From: Pocillopora verrucosa
Taxonomy: Eukaryota > Cnidaria > Anthozoa > Scleractinia > Pocilloporidae
Reading direction: 5' to 3'
NCBI RefSeq assembly: GCF_036669915.1
Contig: NC_089319.1
Coordinates: forward strand, 15,186,770 to 15,250,769
Length of the DNA: 64,000 bases
Shown here: positions 45,801 to 57,673 of the stretch, one piece after another
Numbering within the stretch: the stretch's first letter is position 1
Layout: each line of letters opens with the position of its first letter
Position numbers and translations under genes: made by a program
The notes under the pieces: generated by a model
Database searches by the model: none
Told to the model about the DNA's origin: nothing
Seen by the model: only the letters and a program-made list of their open reading frames with translations

Positions 45801-46294
45801 GAAAAAAAAACTTTGTGTATGTATAATTAAATTCCACGTAATACGAAACAGCGTTATTCAAAGTAAGGAATTTAGTAAGAGGATGTATTCAATTCTAAAG
45901 CTTGAATTGAGAGTTCGAATTTGCGCGAGGGAAAAACATTGTTGTGTTTGCTGTTGTTAACAATTATTCGTGTTCTCACCTTAGACGCTCCTGGTGAGGT
46001 TGTGGTACCACCAGTGTTACTTCTGATGAGTTCCAAAGCTTCCTTCGCACAGTTCGCTTTGGCCTCTTTTTTGCTGTGTCCCGATCCTTTGCATTTTATC
46101 ACACGTCCAACTTTGACCTCACAAGTAAATATATGCGTATTTATCAGTCCCATGGCCAATTCATCCAAGTAGTTGAAGATCACAGGTTGTCTACTTTGAG
46201 CTCCTGCTTCCATCAACAAACTTACGGGATTCTTCGCTCTGTTTTCAGGAGACGAAATGATTTCGTTTATTTCACGCAAGATGACGTCCTCCAT
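42875..46294 (-). CDS. TARBP2: TARBP2/PRKRA-like (Loquacious-type) dsRNA-binding protein
   Basis: Dicer-partner type protein with three dsRNA-binding domains (dsRBD). Exons on the minus strand: 45980-46294, 44609-44818, 44002-44100 and 42875-43348, all phase 0, giving 365 aa (human TARBP2: 366). dsRBD1 (about residues 22-92) starts NPVSLLMEAG and ends GSGHSKKEAKANCAKEALEL, with the KKEAK lysines that contact RNA. A Ser/Pro linker follows. dsRBD2 (about 130-205) runs LNPIGSLQEMCMKKNWTPPVY to GHGSSKKAAKKLAAEKML. A second Ser/Pro-rich linker precedes the C-terminal dsRBD3 (about 285-362: FCSALEDEGKTSGFTVTYHD ... KKQAAHEKAAKNALYYL), which in TRBP and PACT mediates Dicer binding and dimerisation rather than RNA binding. 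TARBP2 and PRKRA cannot be told apart here; it is likely the pre-duplication single gene. Expected role: small RNA processing and RISC loading. Confidence 0.88.
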
Positions 46295-46554
46295 GTCGCA
46301 AGTAGCTCGGGCTCGACTAGTCTAAGGTATAAAATGTTTCTGCGTCTTGAATGTTTATGGGCGCTATAACTCTAATAGATGCAAATGTATGATCAGGAAG
46401 GATGGAGTTGCTTTCTCGGAAGTGTGATTTCCGTGAAAGCCACTTCCCGCCATCTTGTAATTACACCAGAAAACCTGGGTATGAGAGCACACTGGCGAAG
46501 CAGTGGCTGGTGGGATATCTTCTTCCAATTCGTGGAAAGCGCTCAACAGGCAAA
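46295..46554. promoter_or_regulatory. Divergent promoter of TARBP2-like and LUC7L3
   Basis: There are 260 bp between the divergent start codons. CCGCCATCTTG at 46447-46457 is a good match to the YY1 core (CCGCCATNTTG). No TATA box is seen. Confidence 0.65.
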
Positions 46555-49500
46555 ATGTCGATGCTTTCGGCGGCCGCGTTGTTAGATGAATTAATGGGGG
46601 TCGATAGAGATCGAGCCCCCAATGAGAAAAAGACTGCCCTACATTGGTCTGATCCTCAGGTAATTTTTGGTTACTTTTATAGTAGTTTATTGTTGGTTAT
46701 CTGTCTAGTTCGGTTCGTCGATAAAACTAACGCTGATAGTAAGCTTGTTTCTTTTACTTTTCAGGTTTGCAAATACTTCCTTTGTGGATTTTGTCCTTCC
46801 CAGCTCTTCGTTAATACTAGATCTGACTTGGGTTAGTACAAAACCGTATCTAATTTTTTTGTAAAAATCGAATTGACTAACTTAAACTTGCAAACCGGGA
46901 TAAACCGGCCGCATGGTCTTGAGTCAGTGTTTTAATTACGAAGCAATGAGAGAGTCAGCGATCAATTGAATAGCATTAGAGACAATTAAACAATTCACCG
47001 GAAATTTCCACTGGCATTTTAAACTCAGTAAGGGTTGTATATTAAACTATATTGATTTTCTTTTACTTTTGTCTTTATTTTAATCTGTTACTTAATGTGA
47101 AACGTAGAACAAGTGAAAGTTTGAAAACGAATGATGTGCGTTATATAATCGGAGGTGTGAGGATGATGTGAATCATCACGAGTGAAAAATGTTAGTAATT
47201 TTTAGTAAGCTGATGTTCAAAACCCGTGGGTTTTGCTTCAAGTCAAAGTAGCGTTTGGTGTAAAACTAACCTATGTTCGGAAAGGGTCATGACAACGTCA
47301 AAACTGTACCCTGCAAGAACAATTTTTGTGTGAGAATGACGCAATCAACTCCCAGCAATGAAATTGCTTTTGATCAATGTTTCACTCTACTTACCGAAAT
47401 TAGTAATTATTCATTCTGCAATTTCAACCTAACGTTGGTGAACAAAGAGCTGAAGTGCACTGTAACCTACATATGTTACTGGAACCTTTCAAGTCTCAAA
47501 TAAAAGATCAAAGACTCCCATTGTATCTTTTGTTGACAAAAAAAAGGATTTTACACACAATTATAATTTACCTTGTATCTCTAGAAAGCCTTATGCAAAA
47601 GACTAAACATAACTTGCTGTTAATTTTTTTTCTTAGGCCCTTGTGAAAAGGCACATGATGATCGGTTGAGAAAAGAGTAAGTATTGGCAACACATACTTT
47701 TCTGTTAATGTTGAGTGTATCGTTCCGTAAAATCGTGGGAGTAGGGGGAATTGCTGATAACTAACAACTATTCACCAAAGTGGAGATGGCTAGTGGAGGA
47801 TATGTACAAGGTGGCAAAGTTGTGAAATAATATTGTGAAGTAAACAGTGAAATAATATTAATGATCTTAATTAATTTATTCCTGTAATGATAACAGTATT
47901 TTTGGATGAATAGTAAAGGATCTTTGGAGTTAGAGTGCTCAGTCAGAGTGCACCTTCAATGCTGTCGACTGTTTTAGTGTGTACTGAAGTAGGATAATAA
48001 TACTAGTTGGCACCATCATACCAAAACCCACAAAGTTTTAGAGCTGAAATATTTGAAAGTGAAGGAAAATTGGCTTTTTTGATACTAATTAGGAGCTTTG
48101 ATGTTTTGGTAAGAATGTTCCTAAGTAGGTTTTTGGATGAGATTCTACTTGTTCTGTTCAAAATTTCTGTAAAATGTGACTGCTTCTCAGGGCAGAGCTT
48201 CCTTACACACATAAAGTAATGCAGAATGTATAGTTTCATCAAAATTTTTTCTTTTTTTTTCCTGTGTAGCCCTAGTACTTATACTTGTGTGCTGTTTGGG
48301 TTAATTTGATAAATTCTTGATGTTATTCCCTTGAGTTGTTTTTGAATGTTCTTAAATGGTATACTTTCAGAGAAACTCTAACTTCTACAATTTATGTCTT
48401 TTTTAAAACACATTTAGGTATCAAGAAAGTGGTCGTTTCAAAAAAATGAGGTATGAAGAGGAATTTCTGAGGTATCTTCAAAACATTATGGCAGATGTGG
48501 ACAGACGGATCAGGCGAGGACATACCAGATTGAACCTCAGTCGTGCACAGGAAGAGAAGGTGAAAACATGTGCATTATAATTATAACACATCAAATCATT
48601 TGATCTAAGATTTGTGATACTGTTAACTGCTGTTTTGAATTTTAGGAAAATTACCTTCTCTAATTCAAATCACTGCTAGCAAAAAAAAAATTTTTCCCCC
48701 AGATGTTTGTCATGTTTTGCAAAATTTTAAATGACAGTTTCCATAGTTTTTTTTGAAAATTCTCAGTTGACTTTTTGATTAGACCAATTTATTTTGCAGT
48801 TGTCAATTAAGCAACAAATTTGAAGTTATGTCGTGGATCTCATGTGCAGTAAAGTTTGAAAATTAGTCTCGTACCTTTCAAAGTCGAAGGTGGTGAACCA
48901 TTGTTGTCTCATTTCATATATTTCTTTAGTTATTTTAGAATCTGTTGAATTTGATGACAGTGCTGCATCTGGTAATCGATGACTTAGGCAGACTTAGTTC
49001 AGCAGTTTATTCTATTTGTTTTATTTTAACCTGTTCTCATTTTATTGTACTTTTTTTTATAAATAATGGTCTTTTATTTTTACATTACTCTTTTGACTTG
49101 CTTACAATTTTTTTGGTTGAATGGCTGTGGTTTTTTTTTTGGCATGCACTCTTATGTACCAGCTACCTCTTGTTTGGCTCTGTTAAGAATCATATGACCT
49201 CCCAATGGGACAGAAAGTGTTAGATACTGTGTTTCTGTCACAGGAATTGGCAAGTGGCAAGCCAGACAGTGAAAAAATCAAAATGCTTACCGAGAAGATT
49301 AATGCTTTGTTAGAGCAGGTGAGACAACATGTATACATCTTTGAAGACTCTGGTACTCTTGGCTTACTTGCTGTGGTCACATTTTTTTAATAATACAAAG
49401 TTTAAAGAAAGTTATATTTTTGTATCAGGTTGTATAGGTGTTTGTTCACATTTTTTTAATAATACAAAGTTTAAAGAATGTTATATTTTTATATCAGGTT

Positions 49501-52500
49501 GTATAGGTCTTTGTTTTACCCCTGTCATTCCCAAAGAAATAGTGTATTTAGGTTATCTAACTCTCTTGTTGGATTTTAGTCTTTTATTGATGATAAAAAT
49601 GGTCAATGCATCAACCAGAGTTAGTTTGTTTTGACATTGTTTAATTTTTGCTTGAAGTCCTCTAGGCTTGTTTTTGCCTATCTTGTCAAATGTTGTGGCA
49701 TGGTTTTGAAGAAAGAGGGAAGCAGAATAAATTTTAAAAGTTACAAAGTATTTGCATGTACAGCTCTTTTTGGCCCTGATTTTATCTTCCTGCTAATCAG
49801 ATTGCAATCTCTTTGAATTGTTTCTTGTCAATTCAATGTGTGTAGGTTGAACAATTAGGGTGTGAAGGAAAGGTGGAAGAAGCACAAGGTGTTATGAAAT
49901 TGTGTGACCAGCTAAAGAATGAGCGCGAGGCTCTCCAAATGGTAAGATACAAATATTTTAAATGTTATGCAGTAAATGGTTTGAGCCTAGGTGTAACATT
50001 TGATCTTTTAATAAATGTGAGTAGTCCTCTGGAGGTTTGTTATCAGCAGTGGTGACTGATGTTTTGATAACCAAAGCTGTCCTGACCTATCCTGAAGTCA
50101 TTACAAGAGTCAAATGACATTGACTGATAACAGTTCTTTTCAAGCCAACAATTATGTAGATAATCAGACTACTAAATCAATTGGATATTTAAGAAACCAA
50201 AGAAACTATAATGGGTAGAAAATGTACTTGGAGCAGATTTAACCCTTTAACTCCCATGAGTGACCAAGACAGAATTTCTTCTTACAATATTAATACAATA
50301 TCTGAGATGTGTGGTAACTATGACTGAGTACAAGAACAGGCAGTTTTTCATTGACGTCATAGCTTCAATTCCCAACGAAGATGTTCCTTGTTATTAATGG
50401 CCCAAATTCTCAGTTTCATTTATATTGGATCAAGGAGAAAAGACTAGGTACATCTGGGTGGGTCTCTTCTCTCATTGAAGTCACATTTGTAAGGGCATGT
50501 CAGATATTTTGAACACAGTCTTGGCTTGTTCTATTCTGTGATGCATTCTGATAGTCTTTAGGAAGATTCCTAAAGGCTACTTTTTATCCCAAAGAAATAA
50601 TTTTCTCAATGTCCAAGCTTACTGCAAATCAAGAAATTCTTTGTTTGAAAAGGTTATTCCTTTTGTGGGCCTACTAGTGGTTGAATGGTTGAGTGGAACC
50701 AGGTCATTTGTTGTCTGGTTCAGTTTCTTCTTTACCATTGCTCAAAGGTGAGCAAGGACCTTCCAGGATGACAATATTGGATCAGTGTCAGTATCTGAGC
50801 AACTGAGCACCAACCCCTCCCCTAACTTAACAACAGCCAACTGATAACAAGTTAGGGTCAATGTTGGGTTAGAGGAGGGGAGGGGTAGCTGTGCAGTTGC
50901 TTTGATACTGACATTGATCCACATCATTCATGATGATTTTGGTGGCCTGCTTGTGGAGAGAAGGAGATAAATTGATCATTCAGAGTATCATTCATTTTTC
51001 TATAGAGGGTAACTTCGGAAAGGTTCTGACCGATTTTGTTTGTCCTTTTTGTTTGCTTTGTTTTACAGCAATCGCGTGACCTTAACTTAATGTCTGCTCA
51101 AGAAAAGCAAATGGAAGTGTGTGAAGTTTGTGGTGCTTTTCTTATCATTGGTGATGCACAAACTCGAGTTGATGATCACTTACAGGGAAAGCAGCATATG
51201 GGTTATGCCAAGATCAAAAGTACCATTGAGGAACTCAAGGTGAATTGGGCAATACTTGCACTGTGTCCCAGTGGTGCTTCAAAAATAATAATACCACCCC
51301 TGCATTGATCTTAGCCCTAATACCTATCTACTTTATTTGCTGTTCTGACTGAAATTTAACACTAAAATTAAAAAATTACTGTACTTCAGTCTAGTCTTCC
51401 TCTAGAACGAGTTTTAATTGAAGGAAAAAGGAAGACACCTCAGGGAATAACTAGGTTACCGAAAATTTGCCCTGCTCGCTCTAAATGTCCAATTCGTTGC
51501 AATGCATTTTACTTGATTCCTCTTGTATTTTTTTTTTCCCTTCAGAATAAAAGGAACGAAAGGTCTCGGTCTAAATCCAAAGAGGCGATGGAAAAAGATG
51601 AAGGTTCTGAAAAAAAGCGGGAGAGGGAAGGAGAACGGAGCCGTGACCGGGACCGTGACGGGAGAAAGGACCGTGACAGAGACCGTGATAGGGATCGTGA
51701 CGCTCGAGGACGCGAAAAGGATCGTGACAGAGATCGTGACAGAGATCGTGACAGGGATCGTGACCGAAGGAGAGACCGTGATCGTGACAGAGACCGTGAC
51801 CGCGATAGGGATCGTGACAGGGACAGGGACAGGGATAGGGATAGGGACAGGGACAGGGACAGGGATCGTGGCAGGGACCGTGAACGTAGAAGGGATCGTG
51901 ATCGTGATCGTGACAGAGATCGTAGCAGGGACCGTGACCGGGATCGTGACCGGGATCGTGATCGTGACAGAGACCGTCATCGTGATAAGGAGCGTGATGG
52001 TGAAAAGGACCGAGATCGTGACAGGGATCGTGAGAGATCAAGGGAAAAGGAGAAGCGGCGTGTTGAGAAAGATGAAACGAAAGACGGAGATGGAGAAAAA
52101 CTCGAGGAAAAGGAGAACGAAAATGGGGAAGATGAGAAAGAAGCCGCGGTCGAGAAGATGGAAGGAACCGATGAAGGTTACGACAACCAGGAGAAAGATA
52201 AGTCCGTCAGATCTCGAAGCAGGTGAGTGGTGTCTTTAAGGAGTGATATTAAATGAGAGCATTATGCAGAGATGGCAAAGTTTTAGCACAGTTAAGCCGA
52301 TTTCTAATTAGTTGTTGATAATGAGAAGGGTAGACATTGTTATTTTGGGTGCTAACGTACAACGAGCTGCCCACTGATTAAACACCCCGTAAATTGGATC
52401 AAGAACTGAAGGCTACTGCGAAAGCAAAGCTACCTCAGCTCAGCAGAACGGAACAACAAAGATTGAGGTACCTCATTCTGTTGTGATTTTCAATTTTGAA

Positions 52501-53894
52501 ATTTCCTCAATTCATTGCTTGTACTAAAGTCATGGCAGCAGCTATCATCTGGGCTTGAAGATAACTGGAAACACAAGGTACACACGCAAAGTTTGAGTTC
52601 AATTTTTAATTTTTTGTTAATTATGGTTTTCAACCAAGCTGATCAACCGAGGATCGTATGTAAGGTAACTTTCCTGTTTGTTTTTGAAATGAAATTTTCG
52701 TTTCTATTCGTAATTTTTTACTAAAATGGAGTCAAACGTCTCAATGCGAAGAATCGCTCTCTAAAAGGAATCGATGTCGCTGCTCAAACCGAGTGGCAAA
52801 AAGTTAAGTCACAACTGGAAGAGAGTCGAATGTCGTGATCATTTGAAAGTAAACTTTTTGTTTGAATGTTAAAAGAAAGAGAAAAAGAAACAAAAAAAAA
52901 CATTTTAAATTTAAAAGTGAGACCTTGGGAAGTTAAAGAATTCGTCACAGCAACGGAATTGAAGGTAGCAGTTGTTGTCAGACTTCAGTTTACCGTATTA
53001 AACCAACTTACGTTTCCAGTGAGTCACTCAAAGGATATCAATCTCTACCGGCGGATCAGCCAATCACTCAGTCGACATCTTGTAAGAGGTATTCTCCCAG
53101 GTATTTTAGATCATCATGTGTTTTGCGTAAGACCCACCAACGCCTATTTTCAGCCAGCCGCCGAGGAATGGTTTTCCTCATACGCACGACGTTCTTATCG
53201 ATTTAAGAGTGTACATTATTTGGTAAATTATCATTAGGTGTGTGTGTTCGATATGTTAATATGGTCCGGAATGGTTAATCTTGTGTTTCCCTAATGGTGG
53301 AGATACAAGATTTAGCCTTTTAATTTCTATTTCACGGTGATCATGAAGTGACCTAGAGGACTACAATTTAGCGAACCTGTGTGGTTTGTGTTGGTGGCTT
53401 TCTTCTCTTGATTGAGTAGTGTACGAGTGTTCATTTGTTTGCTTGATTGAACTCTGATATTCCATCAGTGAGGCGTTTTTTGGTTTTTCTTTTCCTTCCA
53501 CTTTTCCACTGTTTGGGAATTTTTTGTTTAGTTTTCGAGGATGTCTTTTTGATAGTCTCTTTCTGTGTCCCTATGGAATCTTTGGATGTTTGTCGTTCTC
53601 TTGCATTTACTTCTTTGGGCGATGAAGCGAGTTAAAGGAAGGAACGGCGCACTCACAATATCTGGCTAAATCCTCAGTTGTTGTTGGTTTTTTCAGCTGG
53701 TGACTAAGGGTCACTTCTTGTTCAGGGATTAGTTCGTTGAAGTCCAGCTCAGGCTTGGATAGCCTGATCATCTGTTGGCCCCTCGGCCTAAATGGTTTTA
53801 TGTCATTTACAGGTCACGTGAGAGAGAAGAACACCACGACAAGACTGGGTCCTCGTCCCCAAAGAGCAGGTCTCGATCCAGGTCCCCTCTATAG
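46555..53894 (+). CDS. LUC7L3: LUC7-like protein 3 (U1 snRNP-associated splicing factor)
   Basis: Homologue of yeast Luc7p and human LUC7L3/CROP, a U1 snRNP-associated factor that tunes 5' splice-site choice. Nine exons: 46555-46659, 46765-46831, 47637-47676, 48418-48559, 49244-49318, 49846-49941, 51069-51239, 51546-52222 and 53813-53894; the sum is 1455 nt, 484 aa plus stop. Order of parts: SAAALLDELMG at the N-terminus; the first zinc finger VCKYFLCGFCPSQLF ... GPCEKAH (CCCH); FLRYLQNIMADVDRRIRRGH; a coiled coil with CEGKVEEAQGVMKL; the second zinc finger CEVCGAFLIIGDA ... VDDHLQGKQHMGY (C2H2); then a long Arg-Asp/Arg-Glu tail; and SRSRSRSP at the end. The human tail is mostly RS/RE, whereas here an RD repeat dominates. 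It starts in a divergent pair with the dsRNA-binding protein gene. Confidence 0.95.
49378..49515 (+). repeat. Tandem duplication, two copies of 69 bp (LUC7L3 intron 5)
   Basis: CACATTTTTTTAATAATACA followed by AAGTTTAAAGAA..GTTATAT starts at 49378 and again at 49447 with only a few differences. This indicates a recent local duplication. Confidence 0.85.
50238..50310 (+). repeat. TTAACCCTTTAACTCCC-ended MITE, 5' fragment (copy D)
   Basis: Starts TTAACCCTTTAACTCCCATG and continues GTGACCAAGACAGAATTTCT, like copies A and C. It loses similarity after about 70 bp. It lies in LUC7L3 intron 6. Confidence 0.7.
51640..52040 (+). repeat. Coding hexanucleotide repeat (Arg-Asp) in LUC7L3 exon 8
   Basis: About 400 bp made almost only of CGTGAC / AGGGAC / CGTGAT / AGAGAC hexamers, encoding alternating Arg-Asp. 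Synonymous variation is in blocks (a run of AGGGAC units near 51815-51865, runs of CGTGAT/CGTGAC elsewhere), as expected from slippage or unequal crossing over. The antisense strand is also open over much of it, but that is a by-product of the hexamer. Confidence 0.9.
52223..53812 (+). other. Long last intron of LUC7L3
   Basis: 1.6 kb with GT-AG ends. It contains a region of higher coding potential (about 52740-53237) without family motifs. Splicing-factor genes often hold a regulated cassette or poison exon at such a place; nothing here proves it. Confidence 0.4.
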
Positions 53895-54489
53895 TGTGCA
53901 AGTCCAGTGAATCATACCGCAGACCAGAAAAGTGATGGAGAGCAAGCCTTGTTTTTTACTGAAAAGTTGTCATTTCTAGTAGGTTAGTTTACTATAAGAC
54001 GAAAACATCTTAAATTCTAGGGTTCGGTTTTACGTTTAGTTACCATGAGCTTCAGTAAATTTATAGTGTTGCCAACCCGTAGAACATAAACATATTTCTC
54101 AGAGGTTCGTTGTTAAGAGCCAGCTACATGTGTGTGTTACTCGAGGATTTCATTGCAAACAATCCTTCAACTTTCCTTTGAGCGATGTCCTTTTCAGACA
54201 ACCCCTAAAAGTATAGAAAGGTTTTGAACCAAGTTTTGTCTGTGATTGGACCGGTGTCTTGAACATTGTGGAAGATTGGAGTTCTGCAGTGGCCACAGCA
54301 TTCAAGATGGCGGGTCCATGATGAAATGAAGATAGTTCAGGTTGTTCGTCATCTTTAGTATCTCGTGTAGTTAAGTGGTAGCTACAACTTTTGCTCACTT
54401 AAAATAAACCAGAAGGCACCTAGATAGTTCTTTCCTTCCGTAGATGGTAGAATCCTGCAACAAAATAGTACACTCTTATATTTAGGTTG

Positions 54490-54495
54490 AATAAA
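54490..54495 (+). terminator. Poly(A) signal of LUC7L3
   Basis: AATAAA about 600 bp after the LUC7L3 stop. An earlier candidate lies near 54403. Confidence 0.5.
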
Positions 54496-56366
54496 TCAAT
54501 TCCTTTGGTGAAAAGTTTGAACCATTCTTTTGAGGAGCAAAACCGCAACATTTAATATTGATTTTTTTTTGTTATGAAGAGTCATGGTTAGCACAATCTG
54601 GAAAAGGTGTTGAATTGTTATAATTATCTTCAAAAGCCCTTTCGTTTGGTTTGGGTCCTTGAAAGGTACTTGATTTTTTCTTCTGGTTTTTGAGTTGTTT
54701 AAATATTATGCACCTTTGCCCGGGGAGTACTTCAATTTTATGCGTATCTCTCAAGCTTTTGATGCGGGTTGTCCGCTTCTTGCCAGTGTTGCAGCAGGTT
54801 ACGTGTACCCGTCTCCATCTTTTTCAATACGTATGTTGTGATTCGGCTTTATCCCTTGTGTAAGATTTCCTTGTCGACTTCGTCGTTGTCTTTGTTATTC
54901 TTTTGTTGTCGAGTGGAAAAAATGAGTATGCAGCCAAGGAAATTTTTTTGATGGGAAGAGCGGCCATTAAAGAGACTCGGCAGAGAAGCAGAAGCTTAGT
55001 AAAGCTTTACGTTCACGTGATAATTCGAATGTCTTAATTATTTTTAAAAGCAATCACCACCAATATCAAAAATAAATCAAGTAAATAACATTTTGGCATT
55101 TGAATGAAAACTGGATGATCTTTTTAGGGGAACTTTAATGTAAGAATTGGCTGGAAAAGGACTTCATAAAAGTCAAGCTTAGGTGGGCGTGAACCTGATC
55201 CTCTTGGAAAAACTAACCTGAGCTCCACGAAATCGTAATTAACTGGTGGACCTGTATCGCCTCCGACTTTTCGTTGCTTAGCTCCGACAGTAGTGTCCAT
55301 TGCTGGCGGTTTTGTGAGCCCTTTGCGATTTTGCGTGCGCGGTTTTCGCGGCCTTAGCGCTCGTGGCCTTAGCGCTCGTTGCCTTCGCGCACTTAAAGCC
55401 GCTACCAAAATTACAGTTCAGCCACAAGAACTGTGGCTTTCCATTTTTAGCAATTAATTGCCATAGGTAAATCTGGGTTTTAGGGACGATATAGAAACGT
55501 GTTTTAAACGACTTTGATTATATAAACACTTGTATTTGAACCGCGGATTGTTAAATGAAGAGGGAAGTGATCTTCGCAGTAATGAACGCTACGTATAAAT
55601 CGCATGGGGCCTAGTAAAGTTGAGGATTTATGTCATGCGTTTTCTCAGAAGATGCGGCGCGACTAGGGCAATTTCTGCAACTTCTGAAAACACAAGCGAT
55701 ACCAATCCTTATTTTTAAGCGGAAACATACGGTTACTTCTTTTACTAAGAAGTCAGCGGTCCGTTGTCGCGCGACTCTCCTACTGTTTTCTCCATTGATC
55801 GTCGGCATCCATGCTTCTGGGATTTCTTTTCCACTGTCCCTGTTAATGTAGTTAGGGTGAAGTCTTGCGTGAATCGCCTCTTTTCCATAGTTTTTGAGAG
55901 ATATGGAAGAACTTGCAGCTTGTAGAACAAAAAGTCTGTCAGTTTAGAAGAGAACAAAAATCAGGAAATTCCTGACAGCTAGATTAGGATCGTACGAGTG
56001 ATAATTAACACATCTATTAATTAATCTCTGTCGGTTTAGACCGCTAAGCAAGAATAATTAAGGTACGTGCGAAACCTTCGCTGATTTAACTGCTTTCAAC
56101 TGTCTTGCCGAACAGTTTACAATTATAAAAACTGCATATCCTGACCAGGAGCCCATAGGCTCCTGTCCTGATTGAGTGTAGCCAAGGTGTTGATGGTCCA
56201 GTCAACCCAAGCTTTTCCTTGTCTCCTGATCCATGGAGGGATTTCACCTGGATGGTTACAATGTACTCCTGACTTAGGAGAGTTCAGTCACAATAAAATT
56301 TTATTGGGGACTAGGGACGAAGTCGAGCAATCTGGGGCAGAGGCTGGGTACCGACATTGAGTTAAG
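54496..56366. other. Interval downstream of LUC7L3
   Basis: Holds a GC-richer piece near 55200-55420 with a short direct repeat (GGCCTTAGCGCTCGT, two adjacent copies at about 55350-55380) and an Arg/Pro-rich minus frame (55124-55408) without family motifs. A short inverted pair AGGAGCC(CATA)GGCTCCT occurs near 56148-56165. No gene was recognised. Confidence 0.45.
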
Positions 56367-56414
56367 ATGGCGTCGGCGTGTCTCATATTGTTTTGCAGTT
56401 CCGTAAAGTTGCAA
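56367..56414 (+). CDS. Candidate signal-peptide first exon (alternative start of the downstream membrane protein, or separate gene)
   Basis: A 16-codon exon, MASACLILFCSSVKLQ, followed by a strong donor CAA|GTAAGT in phase 0. The start context TAAGATGGCGTCG resembles YY1-type downstream promoter motifs. The sequence is hydrophobic like the beginning of a signal peptide. Phase 0 allows splicing to the exon at 60353 but not to 58397. No transcript evidence is available, so linkage is inference. Confidence 0.4.
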
Positions 56415-57673
56415 GTAAGTTAATTTAATTCTGTAAAATACGACCAAGTTGGTTAGAAAAGGCTTGTTCACACAACACTTCCCTCTCGTCCTGAAAGATA
56501 CTCCGATAGCGAAAGACGTTACATAGACATTTACTTACAGTCTAGATATAGTAGTTGTATTTAAACTCTCGGTTGACCGAGTTTGACCGAGTATTGAAGA
56601 GAACACCAATTCATGTTCTCTTAGATGAAATGAAGCAAGTAGCAAATAGCCAATACCCTTACTGTACCAAAGAAAGTAAGCCGTGACAAATAGAAGGATG
56701 GTAGAGTCGAGAGCAAAGAACAATTCTCGTCACTCCCCGCTCTTTCTTTATCATCTGATTGGTCTTTTTTTCCCGGAGTGGACGGCTAGTTTATCAATCT
56801 TTTTTCGCCTGCTTCGGAATGATTTTTATGACTACACGCACAAAAGGTGTTAAGGCGCTTCACATGTTCACATGAGATTGTTCATTCCAGATTACCAAGA
56901 GATTATAAACTATAATCTCTTGAGATTACTTAAGAAATAATATGTTGCTTTGTTCTTCAATAGGAAAGAACATTTATGAGACACCAAGTTAGTTTTACCA
57001 AGAGACGATCATTGATGGATGCATTGTCTCTCTCTGAAAAAAAGCCATCGCTCCTACGACCAATACATATGTAACTTTGTGAATAGTGCATTTTTTAGTC
57101 GTGTTGTAATATCCCTTGTGGAACAGAAATACCAAGAGGGAAGAGAAGAAGTAAATATGTATTGGCAATCGATCACTTAAAGGTCAATTACGCTGTAGTT
57201 GATCCTCTCTTGACGATCATCACAGTTTCCAATGGAATGTGATTGACATTAATATCCTCATGTTTTCAGAAAATTTTGGAAAAAAATGACAGAAAACTAA
57301 AGTGCATCGGTCAATGGAATTTTCAGTAAACACGTTTTTGAACCACGAGATCGTAATCTTCACCTGCGGCCATCCACTTACTACGTCATTTGTTTACTTC
57401 GCGTACGTGGAATAATTAATTTTTTCATGCGCTGCTGATGTAAACTCGGAGTATTTTTGCACAATTCTAGAAGCCTTCCAGAAGCAAGGTCGCAAGCACG
57501 CACATTTTGTCGGGAAGTCTCCATCAGTGAACGGAAGAATCATTTTTGTCGACAGAAGCAATTTTGCGTCCTGATCATCCAGTTTCGATCAGGTTTTCGA
57601 ATGTGTGAAAAGATCAAACAATCACGCTCGTGCGACACAATAGCAACAAAGCACTGAGGCAACGACAAATCAA

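Noticed and set aside
47150..47215. Box C/D snoRNA in LUC7L3 intron 2 (GATGATGTG ... CTGATG)
   Set aside because: Box C is imperfect, there is no closing stem, and the box spacing is short.
50920..51035. Box C/D snoRNA in LUC7L3 intron 6 (ATGATGATT ... CTGA)
   Set aside because: The flanks do not pair and the boxes are about 98 nt apart without C'/D' support.
51456..52041. Antisense proteins of 174 and 156 aa opposite LUC7L3 exon 8
   Set aside because: They are the mirror of the Arg-Asp hexamer repeat (Val-Thr-Ile-Pro or His-Asp-Pro repeats), and no start or splice signals support them.
55124..55408. 94-aa Arg/Pro-rich minus ORF
   Set aside because: Driven by a GC-rich short direct repeat; no family, no neighbouring exon, no clear start context.
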